DNA of 64,000 nucleotides. Origin: Cloeon dipterum. Taxonomy: Eukaryota; Arthropoda; Insecta; Ephemeroptera; Baetidae. The notes under the pieces are model-generated. The model was not told where the DNA came from, did not search any database, and was given only the letters and a program-made list of their open reading frames with translations. Positions 36,101-47,175 of the stretch are shown here, piece by piece (positions within the stretch are counted from its first letter, which is position 1; each line of letters opens with the position of its first letter). The translations under genes were made by a program, and so were the position numbers. The stretch spans positions 27,098,545 to 27,162,544 of the forward strand of contig NC_088790.1 of NCBI RefSeq assembly GCF_949628265.1. Direction: 5' to 3'.

Positions 36101-39100
36101 GGAGGGAATTGTGTTATTTGGCCCCGCGGCGGGCCGAAGGCGGCCGGAAATGAAACATAACTTCGTTTATTAAAGTTGCAACGTGCGTAATGTGTACGCC
36201 CCCCCCCCCCCCCCCCGCGGAATTTGCGCACCTCAACCACTAACGCACAAACACAAAACGAAACGCGCCCTTCTCTTAAGAGCTGCACTTAAACTCTTGG
36301 CAGCGAGCAATATAGGCCGGTGAAGGGTTTCGTTCCCCTTTATTTCGACATGCGTGTTCAAAGGCTTTGCAAATCGATGCCCTGCCATTCGACTAACCTG
36401 AAGAACAATGATTTTATATTTTTGCTCTGCGTCAAGTGACGGTAAATATCCAGAAAAAATAATTTGACTTTTCAAAACATTTGCGGAGCATTCAATTTTA
36501 ATGGTGGTGCACTAAATGATTTAATTTGTATTAAGACAAAACTTATTTAGCCCAAAATGCTTTTGAAAAACCCCGACTTTCCCACATTTCCTGGTTTCGA
36601 GTTTTGAAATTGTAGAGTTTGTTTCGTTCAAATTTGATTGTAGAGCAAATTTTCGAACGCCGTGTTGAACTCGTCTTTCCATTGACCCATCTATGACACA
36701 TACTAGAAAATTTACATATATTAAATATGATAAAATTGCCCACCTGCACAGTGCAGAAAAATAGTCGGATTTGTCGAAATCTGGATTGTAATTTTTTTTC
36801 CTTACAATTTAATTATAAAAAATGAAAATCTGTATTTTTGGTCTTTAAAAAAATTATTTTCACCCAAATTTCAACTTCTAGCGGTAATATTTTCAAAAAC
36901 CGCACACCTCTAGATCAGTCTCAACCTCCCCTAAATAGCCAAAGCAGTAACCAACCCTTCAACCCCCTTTTTGCACCTAGTAAAATGTAAATTAATTTTT
37001 TTGTACTTCATTACATAAAGGGGGGCATGAATATCCGAGAGTAAACAACAAATCTAGAAAAAAATGTCTTCATGACCACCCCTAAATAGCTGAACAAGTC
37101 ACAAGGGTTCCAACCCCATCAAGAGCGAACAATTACGACAGATACTAAGATTCACGCACTCAAAACTAATCCTTCGATCAAATCAATCTTCACTAGCTGA
37201 TTATTTATTTAATTCTAAATTGCACAAAATGTCCAAAATAATTTTTGACTTGTTGCAGTGAATAGTTTCGATTTAATAAAATAATATCCCCCCTGATAAA
37301 GATTCCATGATCATCCATTAATTAAAAGAAGTAAAAAATTCTAATGCCCTTTGCTCTTTAAGATAAATAAATAAAACGTTCAACTGCAAGATAATTTCCA
37401 GCTTTTATAGTAACCAATTTTCTAAAATTCCAGGCTCTCTCTACTGAGGATTACCGGATCGTAATGAAAGTGGTGGAAAACGCAATTTTGTCCACCGACC
37501 TGGCCATGTACTTCAAGAAACGAAGCAACTTTCTCGAGTTGGTGGATAACGGCGAGTTTGACTGGCAGAGTGAAGAGAAAAAAGAGGGTATATATAAGGC
37601 AACTGATTCCTTCTGGCACAAGTAGTTTCACTTGAGTGCGTTTTACAGTCTTGTGCGGAATGATGATGACGGCGTGCGACGTGAGTGCCATCTCCAAACC
37701 GTGGGAGATCCAGCACAAGATGGCCAAGTTGGTGGCAGACGAGTTCTTCGACCAGGGCGACCTGGAAAAATTAAAACTCAATGAGCAGCCAATAGTAAGC
37801 ATTATTGGTCATTTTTTATTAAGCTTATTAACTTTTGTCTTCGCAGGCTATGATGGACAGAGAGAGAAAAGACGAACTGCCCCAAATGCAAGTGGGCTTT
37901 ATCGATGTGATTTGCAAGCCGTTATACAAGGTTCGCCCGGAGATTTTACATTTTCAGGCCTTATTCCTAAAGCGAATTCAATCAGGTTTTATCCGACACA
38001 TTCCCGTGGATGCTGCCTTTGTACGAGGGCTGCATGGAGAACAGAAAGAACTGGCAGGATTTGGCGGAAAAGGTGGAAATGGGTCTCACGTGGATCGACC
38101 ACGACACTATCGACAAGCCCATCGAGGAGTTCGCTAAGTCGTTTGAGCCTGAGGATATTGAATTTACTGTAACCACTTTACACCAAGAAAAGAAGGTGCG
38201 TTTAAATTTGTTTAAATAATGTGCCGAAAATATTTAAGAGCACAGAAACGTTGGAGAATCACATCAAATTACTTAAAGTAGAATGATAGTGGTTTTTTTA
38301 TTTTTTTAAAAATAATATTACATTATGAAAACTTAATCCTAACACAAAACAATTTTTCCACATACTTCTAACCAATAGTGCCCCAAAATCTAATTTTCCG
38401 AATTGTACCGTAAATTAATTGTCTCCGGGGTGAGAAAAATTATTAAAATTTAATAGTGAGAATATAAAAAATATTGCTTTTGAGTTTTATTTATTTTTTT
38501 TAATTCGCCAGTTGCATAAACCCTAAGTGTTCGAAGCCGCCAACAGATGGCGCCACCGTAGACTTTCGATTTTAAGGCACTTCCGCTGCGATTTCAGACT
38601 CAATCTAGCTACTGTGCATTCTTCAATTAATTTGCTAATTTTTGACGTGCTGAAAACCAAAATCGGTTCAGCCAATCGCCGTAGAATCGTGAAAAACTAT
38701 TTTTTGAAATAAAAAAATCTTTTACAACGTTTCTACGGCGAATAGCTGAACCGATTTTGGTTTTTAGCACGTAAAAAAATAGCAAATTAATTAAAAAAAG
38801 CAAAATAGCTAGATTGAGTCTGAAATCGCAGCGGAAATACCTTAAAACCGCTTAAAACAAAATTTTTAAGAAAGTCTGTGGTTGCGCCATCTGTTGGCGG
38901 CTTTAATAACTAAGGGTTTATGCAACTGGTCAATTGCAGATTTTTTAAAGGGGCCTGATTAAAATTCACCAGTTGATAGTAGCGTCTAAAACGATCTATA
39001 TTCAGAAAGCTGATTAAATTTACAGTTTTTTCCTTTTGAGCAAATCTTAACTTTCCTTTTTTGCACAAAATTCGTCTGAAAATTTCTTTAAATTTTCTTT

Positions 39101-40086
39101 GGGAAAAATAATGATATCAAAAATTAAGTTAATTTATTCAGTTTTCATCTCATTCATTTCCATTTCTATGATTTTCAGAGGTAAACTCGGACCCTTTTGT
39201 CATAACACAATGAAATTTTGTAGTGTTTTACAAAGACAAATAATTCATTGCCTACCGACGCGAAAATTTCAAATTTATCTGACAATGAAAACGTATTTAA
39301 AATGACAATTAAATGAAATTAGGCCGCCTCTTGTGTAACAAATCGAGAATTGACAGCGGGAAAGTGCGTGAAACGCCCCCTTTTGTTAGCCAGCATTTCA
39401 CAATTCTCATTAAGAAATAATAGAGCGTCAGTTGGTAAATAAATTGACACTACATAATAAAATCCGATTTTTATTTCTATACACGTGCATTATTTTTTTC
39501 TTGCTCAATAATATTTCACAGAAAAGGAATTTAAAACAAAATCCTACATTAGGTTAATTAAATTTCTTAAATTTAAGGTGAAAAGATGACTAGGCGAAGC
39601 TGACGATAAGATTGCGCCAACTCGTCACAAATCAACCAAATTTCCTTCTTATATTCTTTCAAAAGTGAATATTTATTTAAAAGTTCTCGATTCATCCATC
39701 GTAAAAAACTATTCATCATTTTCATAAATCCTCCTGTCTCATTGCACTGCTTGCAGCAATTTTCCGAGCACCCAGGCCGTCTGTCGCGAAACTCGAAGCG
39801 GAACGGCGGGCACCGTTTCAGCAGCCTGCGCCACTACACATTCAAATCCAAAGACAAATCTTTCGACAAGGGCACTTCAGCCAAGACGAGTCCACCAACC
39901 CCAACTAAAGAGTACAGTCCGCCGGAGTCTGAGTGCGCCAGGCCGGAGAAGACAATCACAGAAGCAAGGGCCCAGTCGCCGGTGAGCTCGGCCAAATCGG
40001 AGCAGTCGGCTGTAGAGACGAGAAATGGATGCGCCTCGCCGGCTGAGGTGCTCAAGAAGAAGAAGAAAAAGTGCATCATTATGTGA
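24165..40086 (+). CDS. Pde6: cGMP-specific 3',5'-phosphodiesterase, Pde6-like, 1009 aa, 19 coding exons
   Basis: Exons: 24165-24442, 25205-25467, 27065-27183, 28903-29061, 29311-29400, 30875-31021, 31082-31159, 32026-32196, 32999-33139, 33291-33393, 34484-34610, 35010-35115, 35187-35330, 35616-35795, 37434-37587, 37649-37794, 37847-37930, 37986-38195, 39757-40086. Every junction is GT..AG and phases close exactly (3030 nt). Hydrolyses cGMP, ending cGMP signalling. Domains: N-terminal helical motif ([12 protein letters not shown], about 11-22); GAF-A about 121-293, with an NKTDG..F..RD motif; GAF-B about 304-512; HD-type catalytic domain about 595-870. Metal ligands are in HNWRH (His613, His617) and [12 protein letters not shown] (His653, Asp654); the purine-gripping glutamine is in MQVGFID (Gln817). 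The protein ends with six lysines and CIIM, a CaaX box predicted to be prenylated (Met favours farnesyl), so membrane-bound. The CaaX box separates Drosophila-type Pde6 from Pde11. Introns carry elements of families A, B, C, D, E and F. Start choice is fixed by an upstream in-frame stop; unseen 5' exons could give other N-termini. Confidence 0.93.
24537..24792 (+). mobile_element. hAT-like MITE, family B, copy 8, in Pde6 intron 1
   Basis: Begins CAGCGGGGGCCAGAT and ends GGCCCCCGCTG, with a perfect 8-bp target duplication AATTTTAG on both sides. Low decay and perfect flanks suggest a fairly recent insertion. Confidence 0.92.
25538..25957 (-). mobile_element. Retroposed sequence with poly(A) tail, family F, in Pde6 intron 2
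   Basis: On the minus strand a GC-rich body of about 400 bp ends in some 20 A residues (plus-strand T run 25538-25558). Its 5' part is similar to sequences downstream of two caspase genes at about 53517-53705 and 57439-57605, sharing blocks such as 'tcagagatggca' and 'acgggctgg'. The poly(A) tail points to retroposition (SINE or processed transcript). One frame is open through the body into the tail without a stop, but no protein family is recognised. Confidence 0.6.
26430..26823. mobile_element. Foldback element, family C, copy 2, in Pde6 intron 2
   Basis: Same layout as 25-404: inverted ends with TTTGACGA.GTTTCTGAGC, AATCGATT, TTTTCCGGCCGAAA, cccgcc/ggcggg and GCATGCG blocks around a centre of about 50 bp. 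No coding capacity. Confidence 0.8.
27585..28659 (+). mobile_element. Family E element, copy 1, in Pde6 intron 3
   Basis: Starts TTAAAGAGGAATGACAG and ends CACTATCATTCCTCTTTAA, so it shares terminal repeats with family D but has a different, longer interior (about 1.07 kb). The interior matches 38273-39400. A stretch near 28370-28600 resembles the right half of family D, so E may be the longer parent of D. No intact transposase ORF is present. Confidence 0.65.
29547..29961 (+). mobile_element. Palindromic MITE, family A, copy 4, in Pde6 intron 5
   Basis: Complete copy with ACCAGTTGCATAAACCC ends and AATT / AACT flanks. Arms are near-perfect inverted copies. Confidence 0.88.
31374..31802 (+). 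mobile_element. Family D element, copy 4, in Pde6 intron 7
   Basis: Complete copy from TTAAAGTGGAATGATAC to GTATCATTCCTCTTTAA. Very close to copies 2 (18454-18893) and 7 (48022-48463). Confidence 0.8.
32442..32697 (-). mobile_element. hAT-like MITE, family B, copy 9, in Pde6 intron 8
   Basis: Contains the GACCAGATTCGTGCGACG, GATATGGCGTCCGG and CCATCTTGGATCTGCGC blocks of the family. Both extreme ends are eroded, so the borders are approximate. Confidence 0.75.
33469..33892 (+). mobile_element. Palindromic MITE, family A, copy 5, in Pde6 intron 10
   Basis: Complete copy, flanked by AAATT on both sides. It abuts another large inverted repeat that begins eight bases later. Confidence 0.88.
33900..34327. 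mobile_element. Large foldback (inverted repeat) in Pde6 intron 10
   Basis: Left arm about 33900-34060 and right arm about 34180-34327 are inverted copies at high identity; both contain GACCCAATTAGTCAAAATC, CAAACCTGTAAAAAA and CTGTTAAGGAATTTTT or their complements. The centre is about 120 bp. No relation to families A-E is obvious, so it may be a further foldback element. Confidence 0.7.
35796..37433. other. Pde6 intron 14, includes a C homopolymer
   Basis: A 1.6-kb intron without a recognised mobile element. It has a run of about 18 C at 36199-36216 and a moderately GC-rich segment before it (35960-36290). The splice acceptor is preceded by TAACCAATTTTCTAAAATTC. No coding exon seen inside. 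Confidence 0.5.
38273..39400 (+). mobile_element. Family E element, copy 2, in Pde6 intron 18
   Basis: Begins TTAAAGTAGAATGATAG and matches copy 1 at 27585-28659 through blocks such as 'gtgcccca', 'ctccggggtga' and 'aggtaaactcggaccc'. It is interrupted by family A copy 6. The right end is unclear, so the right border is approximate. Confidence 0.6.
38508..38930 (-). mobile_element. Palindromic MITE, family A, copy 6, nested in family E
   Basis: Inverted relative to most copies. Comparison with family E copy 1, which is uninterrupted at this point (TTTTTAAATTGCAG), shows the empty site and an AATT duplication at the insertion (TTTAATTC...CAATTGCAG). Confidence 0.88.
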
Positions 40087-40461
40087 GGAGCGGGACTCCG
40101 AGTAATGTGTAGCATTAAGATTTGTGTTTGGTTTAATGGTCGGTGTTCCCGAAATTTAATCAAGCTCAAAATTAATGAGAAAAATGAATCTCACGCGTGC
40201 TCCAAGGAAATTAGTTATTTTCTGCGAAAACATTAAATAATAATCTAGTCAAAGTGTGTATAAGATTTCCGAAGATGCTGCAGTTGCTAATTTTCAATTT
40301 GATAAAAGCGACCGAGAGAAAATATATATATACCGACAATAATTTCAGGATTATTTGATTTTCTGCAAAAAACCAAGCAGCTGCAGTAATATTTGCAATG
40401 TAAACTTTGTATAGTAGGTCACGGCCTATAGTCGATTATTAAATAATATTTTTAAAAACCA

Positions 40462-40467
40462 AATAAA
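40462..40467 (+). terminator. Polyadenylation signal, Pde6
   Basis: AATAAA about 375 bases after the stop codon, followed by a T-rich stretch. A weaker ATTAAA occurs nearer the stop at about 40231. Confidence 0.45.
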
Positions 40468-40939
40468 TAAAATTAAGTCAAATTTTTAAAATGATGACAA
40501 ACCATGTATATAAATAAATTCAATGCCGCTTAAATCGTCACACTTTATATTTTGTACTGAAAAAAAATCACAACTGTTGTGCATAAAAGCTGTACTAAAA
40601 TCAAGAAGTTGTATGACATCTAAATTAAAAAGACTGTGTAGATGTAAGGAAGACAATGATGTTCCATGTTTCTCAAGCATTAATTCAAAATTAACTTTTA
40701 AAAGATAACACGATGGATCACTACCAAGTTTAGGCTTTTAATGGCTACAGTTCATGTAGGTGTTAAAAAATAAAATAAATTTGTTGAAAGTAAAATATCT
40801 TTTTATTATTAATTTCCATATAACCGAAATCACTATATGTTTAAAAAAATATATAATGTATACTAGTGCACAACTGCTAATTAAATTGCTAGCTTCAAAT
40901 GCACAATAATTATTTTTAATTAAATGGTTCACAAAACCA

Positions 40940-41275
40940 CCGGGGGCCAGGTTGCGATCTGTGTTGGTTCCCGCGTGTCAGAAGTCAATATGGCGTCGAA
41001 ACAATGGAGGCCAATCAGGAGACAGTTCAGCGGCCAATCAGAATCGTCGAAAAAGAGGCGTGCCGACCGAATAATTTCATTCCCGCGTATTTTGTTACAT
41101 TTCCGTTAGCCTGATGTGCCATCTAACGGTTGATTCGCAATTTAACAGCTGTTAAAGAAATAGCTACAAAAATTTTCGTGATAAATTAATTTAATTTTAC
41201 GTTTGTAACTCTCCCGCCGTACTCTACCAGAAGCCATATCTGCGCGTCACGTAAATCCGGCCCCGAAAACGAAAA
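40940..41275. mobile_element. Divergent family B-related MITE, copy 10
   Basis: Left end CCGGGGGCCAGGTTGCGAT and right end AAATCCGGCCCCG are inverted copies, and the interior keeps the 'aatatggcgtc' and 'gccatatctgcgcgtca' blocks next to the ends. The rest differs from the other copies, so this is a separate subfamily. Confidence 0.65.
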
Positions 41276-41599
41276 TTAAATTTAATAATTTAAACAACAT
41301 TTTGCTGCTTCACTAAAAGTAAATATTCTTGCAGTACACTTATGAATATTACATTTTTTATAAGCATCACCACAAAAATTACATTTTTACGTTGTTAGGT
41401 TCGTAATGAAACTTTTTGTATATACCACAGAATATATATTGGACAGCCATGACAACTTGTAAAAATATATCTATCAAGTTCTAGTTCTGACTAATCATAT
41501 AGTTTTAGTCTCCAAAATTATTTTATATACAAAAATATAAATGACTTTTCGTCTTGAGCGCAAGTACACAGATTTTTCGTTTTAAAGACGAATATTACA

Positions 41600-44500
41600 T
41601 TAATAGAAAATTTTAGGCACCCTGTGGCTAGCAGTAAGAGGCGCAACGGTAGTACTGACTGCTTTCAGCAACATCTGGTATTCACGTGGATTGAATGGCA
41701 AATCCTTCAGTTCTTCTGGTAAAGTCAAGCGTTCACTATTTGCTCTCCATGCGAAGGGCAAAACTCTAATAATATTTAAATCAATACCTTTTTGTGCACA
41801 GTACAGCCTGAATTTAAGTCTAAGATCATCCAAGGCTTGCTTTTCGTCTTTATCATCGGAGCAAATAGTAACATATGCTAGTTGTAGAGTCCTGGTATTT
41901 GCATTTTCTATTGTAAAGTAAGGTTCGATGCTTTCGATTGTCTTTGTATCACTCGAATAGAAATCAATGTTCCACAGTAATTTAATTCCTTTTTTTGAAT
42001 ATTTAGGACCACGTGGCGGAAACCCATCAGAATTAAAAAATGGCTCTGGAATTTGATGGTATGTAGCTACCATCTGGTAAATCACTTTCGCTAAGCCCAA
42101 TAAATGTCGAAACCTAACAACGCTTTGAAGATCAACATTGAATTCGGCTATTAAATTTTGCGTCTGTGAACTGAATTGGTCCTGCCCACTCGATTGGCAG
42201 CGTGGTGGATTGCACTGGGCCTGACTGGCGGGGACATTAAGTTCCGGTTGGTCCAATTCCTCCACTTTTGTAGACAAGTAATCACTTTCACCTTTCTCGT
42301 CCTCGAATGGACACTCAGGCCAAGGAAAACGGGGAGCAGGAGTTCTGGCAGTTAGCGGGGCTGAAGGTGCTGCATTTTGATGTCTTAAGCCACCAATTGC
42401 CGTCGTTCCATTCCTAACGAAATTATTTGGTTGTCTTTGATTGACTTGAATGTTTCTTGAAGGCGTGGCTGTGCCACGACCATTCGAGGTCTCCTGGTTC
42501 CTGGCTGGTGGAAATTGCAGGTGGCGCCCAATGCCAGAAGGGTTGTTATTCCCAGAATTTCCTCCTTGTCCCGAAGAAGGGTCATTCCAGTGGACACGTG
42601 AAGGTGTGGATGAGCCACGGCCATTTGGGGCCTCCTGGTTTCTGGCTGGGGGAAATGGCAGGTGGCGCCCCATGCCAGAAGGGGTCCCAGAAGCTACTTG
42701 TCCTGAGGATGGGTGATTCCAGGAGACACGTGATGGCGTGTTTCTTGAAGGTACGGGTGTGCCACGACCATTTGGGATCTCCTGGTTTCTCGCTGGTGGA
42801 CATGGCAGGTTAATGCGCCCAATGCCAGAAGGAGTGTTCCCAGAAGCTACTTGTCTTGAGGATGCGCTATTAAAGAAGACACGTGAAGGAGTGTTTCTTG
42901 TTGGGGATGCCTCGTAAGGTGTATGTGTGCCATGACCAATTGGGTTCTTCTGATTTCCAGGCGGTGGACATTGCTGGTTGCGCCAGTTGCCTGAGGCTGA
43001 GTTCCCTGAAATATCTCCTTGCCCTACGAGTAAATGAAGAAACTTTTGAGAATAATAGTAGTACGTTAAGTTAAAATATAAATAAGTGAACGTCAGGTAG
43101 AGAGACTACTGGATCAAAACATTTGAGTACATTTTGAACTCTAGAAAGGTAATAATTCAGATTAAGATGGTTCGGTTATAATTTTACTATCCACCCCTGA
43201 TTCGTTCCTTTTGTCTCAAAAAGCATCTAAAAATTGGCTACAAAATCAAGCAAGCAAAGTTTGCTAGAACTGTAAAATTGTCAATTGACAAATCTACGAA
43301 GGTTGAAATCGACCTCAGGGTCTTTCCCTGACGGGTCCCAGAGATATAAAATATCGAAATTTCCAACTCCGTTTTTTTCTGTCTTTTCTTAGGTTTTCAC
43401 CGCTGTTTCAGCTTCAATATAAAGCCAAAAATACCAAATGAAAATCCTGAAACCGCGGTCCTTGAAATATTTGTGTTAGGTATTAATCCTGACGTGATAT
43501 TAAAAATGGTTAAAAGTTTGAATGAACATATAAATTCTTCTGATTTGTATGCACATGAAGTTCTTATTTAGTGTTGATAATAAAGTATTTTACAATGAAA
43601 ATTATGTTTTCAAAATGCACTGACAACTAAACATATATTCTATTTGAAAAACAGTTTTGTTTCCTAATTTATTTAGGTAAAACTTTTATAAAGTTGTTAT
43701 TGCTTTTAATAATACATGTACATTAATATACCATTGCACAAGTATTGAGTTCCATTTATTATTGTTTTTTTCCTACGATTTTTGACCTCTGGGCCGGATC
43801 GCTTTCTTTCTTCACTCAGAGCGAAATGAGCCAGAATAATTATTGTAAGAACATGAAGATCGTTTATTTTCAACACTTATATAATATTAACTTTATTTGT
43901 AATAAACAGAAGGATCTTTTCATACATCAAAAATTTCAACATTTTTAACATATTACGTCAAGATTAATGGCTTTTCGATACATATTTCAAGGACCGGTTT
44001 TAGGAATGTTATATATTCGGTGGTTTTGGCTTTAAAATTGATTTGTACAGCGTTAAAAACCTAACGAAAGACATCCAGTTCGGTGAAATTGGAAATTTTC
44101 GAAATTTTTATCTCTGAGTCACATCAAGGTCGATTTCGACCTTCCTTAATGTGACCAAGCAAATATGAAATGCGGCAAAAATATACTCGACGAGCTCGCT
44201 GCACAAAGGTCGAGCCGGTATTTAAAATTTAAATTCGAATTGCATCTATGAAACTTGATGTCCTTGTGCAGAATTTCACGGGCAACATTTCAGCCCTGAA
44301 CCCCGAAAAAATCTAAGGGAGCTATTATCCTTTAATTTTGAATGTTCAAAAAAGGTCGCGAAAGATGACCTGCGATTTTTTTTTGGTTGAAAAGTTGTTC
44401 AGGATTGAAAACTAATTTGGGCTGTGAAAATTTCAAGATGATATCTCAACGCAGACAAGAGCTCCATTCCACCTTTCATTAACATAATCCGTCTTTCAGA

Positions 44501-45382
44501 GATTTTTGAGATACCCGAGATACCTAATATATAGGTAACGCTCACATTCCCAAGCTTCAAACTCGGAATTTCCCAATCTATTGACAAGAACCTTAAGCAA
44601 GAAATATAACTGTCACATTAAAATTTCTACGTAAAAAACGCGTCCAATTGGCCTAAAAATTCGGGGAGAACTGCTTTAGTAATAAAATTTTCAAGAGAAG
44701 TTGAGTTCAATGTGTATTAAACTTCAATGTTGTAAGGAATAATTATAATCACTCGTTTAATATCCTCCTGCCGGCTTACAAACATTCTCAAGAGTGAATT
44801 ACAATCATACAAGATATTACACAAGTGATTACAATTACTCGTTACTATATAAACATGATATAATTATAATTATAGTATTAATTATGATATAATTATTCTA
44901 TAATTATAATACTTACAATTATCATGTGAAAACCAAGTGGAATAATTAATAATTTAACACCCCCGATAAACCGATTTTTTGCTGCTCCTGAAGATATTGA
45001 AATCATGCAGATATACTGTCTAAAAAAGTCGCTGCCTCAGCGTTTACAACATATATGGTACTGTTACAGTTCTTGCTAAAATTCACTTAAATGTTTCGAT
45101 CCTTCGTCTCAACCGGACGCAAATAATTACAACAAAATAGAAACTTGAGATTAAATCAAAAGCTCGGCTGTTTATTCTTCAAGAATAAAAGAAATGAATT
45201 CTTCAAGAATAAAAGATGAGATTAGGATCCGACAGTCATATATAATAATAATAATTCAAATAATGCAATATTCTGATTGCGGAGAAACAGGAATTCAAAT
45301 CTATAAGTAAATTGTCGGGTACTGATCTCTAACATCAGCCTTTAATTAGAATTATTGAGATTAACTGACCTGGAGGGAACAT
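41600..45382 (-). CDS. Orphan protein with Pro/Arg/Asn-rich repeats, about 478 aa
   Basis: The main exon, 41600-43023, is open for 474 codons plus two bases from a 3' splice site (CTCGTAG) to the stop. The track of the open frame continues through the repeats, although no ATG is required inside. A candidate first exon at 45370-45382 (ATG TTC CCT CCA G, then GTCAGT) joins in phase and gives 478 residues beginning MFPPGQGD; this part is tentative. Residues about 30-210 are low-complexity, with four copies of a 47-50-residue unit around FPPARNQE..NGRG..TPSR..W..PSSGQ, and are probably disordered. The last 190 residues look folded (KGIKLLWNIDFYSS..., FRLYCAQKGIDLNIIRVLPFAWR), but I recognise no family. 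A single coding exon with strong frame conservation across the repeats supports a real gene. Function unknown. Confidence 0.6.
42440..43000 (-). repeat. Coding minisatellite, about 141-150-bp unit, four copies
   Basis: Four degenerate copies in the orphan gene; the middle two start at about 42673 and 42532 (minus strand). Units contain GGCGCCACCTGC, AGAAACCAGGAG and AATGGCCGTGG. All length differences are multiples of three, so the reading frame is kept. Confidence 0.8.
43299..44143. mobile_element. Old inverted-repeat element in the orphan gene intron
   Basis: Left arm about 43299-43510 and right arm about 43945-44143 are inverted copies with visible divergence; both carry AAGGTTGAAATCGACCT-like ends and GGTCCTTGAAATAT blocks. 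The centre of about 430 bp has no intact gene. It is likely an old foldback or MITE. Confidence 0.6.
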
Positions 45383-46646
45383 TCTTGATAAATTTGTCCC
45401 GACTTTTGTGACGCTACGACATGACTGAGGTCCTCACTGCTGCTCGATACTAAGCTGACTGAAAGCTCTGAAGCTATTGTACACGTTTAAATGCTTTGTT
45501 GCATAATGTTTTTATAATCAAATTTTCGTAAAATAAAAGCAATAACAAATTCTCCTCGTGAACCTAACATTTGCTTGACTGAAGCGAGAGTATATATTAA
45601 TATTTTTGAAAATTTGAAATAAATAGCCCTCCTTATATATTATTTGCTTGCATTTATTTTCTTCTGCGATAATAATGGTTGCTTGAAAGAATGTGAGTGT
45701 CCGGGTCCCTATTGGACAGTTCAAGATTACAAAATATAGGTTTTTGTCCAACTCACACACAAAATATTTTCTTTCAAAATAAAAGTCACAAACATACCTT
45801 CGTAAAAAGTACAAAGGAATCACATCTTTCTCGAAAAAATTATGAAATATTGATATTTGAGGATAATGCAGGCACAGCAGATGTTTGCTATTAGACGAGG
45901 GTGTATTTTGTCAGTTATGTGTGTATTTTAGGCTGAGCCGTAAGTGGTTGAGTGGCTTTGAAAATATTTCGTGTCGCAACTTCCGTCTGACAGTTTGTCA
46001 TAAATATGAACAACCCTTTTCACACTTTGTCCATTTCTTGGGACATGGCAACACCATAAAAGGCTGGTACGAAAGCTCTCTAAATGCACACCAAATGCGT
46101 CGATTTTCTAAAAGTGACTATTATTATTACCTAACATACTGTATAATGAGCATGAATGCTGCTTTTTTCCAGCCCCGACACAGTTCCACAAGGTTATATA
46201 ATAGTTGGTTTTTGTTTCAAAAGCTAAAATTATTCCAACGAATAATAAATTACATAATTTTGATTTCTTGAGTGATTAGTAATGTTAGAAACGCGTAGGT
46301 CAATATAATTTAATGACCATTTTTCCCATTTTTATCCAAATGCCTACTAAAATAATAAAATTTACTTGAGACATCTCCCGCACTTACGGGAAATAAATGA
46401 AATCTTGATTTTGTCGTTTTCAATGAGCCATTAATTTTCCAGCTCTAATGGAGGGAAATCATAGTGCACTTAATAAAATGAATAATGATGTTATGGTATA
46501 TTTAATAGTAATTAATTCTAAATTATGATCGAATAAATTATTGGGATAATTAGCTTTTAATCGATGTATTATCATAAAAGATGAATGTTTAAAGAAAGTG
46601 CTTTTATTCGAAATCTTCTTAACATGGTCTCAGATTTAAAAACTGC

Positions 46647-47175
46647 TTAAAGAGGATTAAAACTGAAAAGTCCTGGAAAACCCATGTTGCCAATGCATGA
46701 TCTCATTTTCTAAAGAACACCCTTAAATTTAATTATGGCGGGATCATGCGCAAAGCGGCCAATTCCAAAATTGATTTGTAGCCGCCATGCTCCCCACCTT
46801 ACACAAGATCTTACCGAAACAACTGGGGCTCGTAATTAATTCACGTCAGATAATTTCTTCACAGTATTATTTTTTAGAAAAGTAACTGAAAAGTTATTAA
46901 AACGGTGAGGAGTGTCTCCTTACTTGAAATCCTATTTTATTTCACAACAAAGAGTTTCCCTAAAAGAGGTTTGGACATTTTGGTCAGATCTCAACGAGAG
47001 GGATCGAAATCTGCCAAGAAAATGTGGTCAATACGCGCTGTAAATGTAGGAGAAAATTTGAATATTAATTGTAGCAAGGCCATTTATTGATCATTACATA
47101 TTGTTTATCGATCGACTGCTTTAATTGCATTCGACAATTCAAATAATTTTCAATTACCGCTCTGTCTATGCCGAT
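46647..47175 (-). mobile_element. Family D element, copy 5 (decayed, with extra sequence)
   Basis: Inverted orientation. Begins TTAAAGAGGATTAAAAC and contains the 'gtctccttacttgaaatcc' block and 'gatcgactgc'. About 100 bp around 46730-46830 is not typical of the family. Confidence 0.6.

Larger units (their letters stand above)
40087..41599. other. Region between the convergent Pde6 and orphan genes
   Basis: Holds the Pde6 3' UTR, an AT-rich stretch without coding signs, and a divergent family B element at 40940-41275. No further gene is seen. Confidence 0.5.

Noticed and set aside
36199-36216. C homopolymer as a functional site
   Set aside because: Such a run in an intron is more likely slippage or a sequencing problem; no flanking structure supports a function.
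29756-38712. Near-identical 61-residue ORFs repeated at several places (for example 29756-29941 and 38527-38712)
   Set aside because: They lie in the arms of the palindromic family A MITE and arise from the same repeat; ends and frames are not under visible constraint.
45518-46271. ORFs of 101 and 128 residues
   Set aside because: AT-rich, with Tyr/Phe/Ile bias typical of chance frames; no splice sites or domain.
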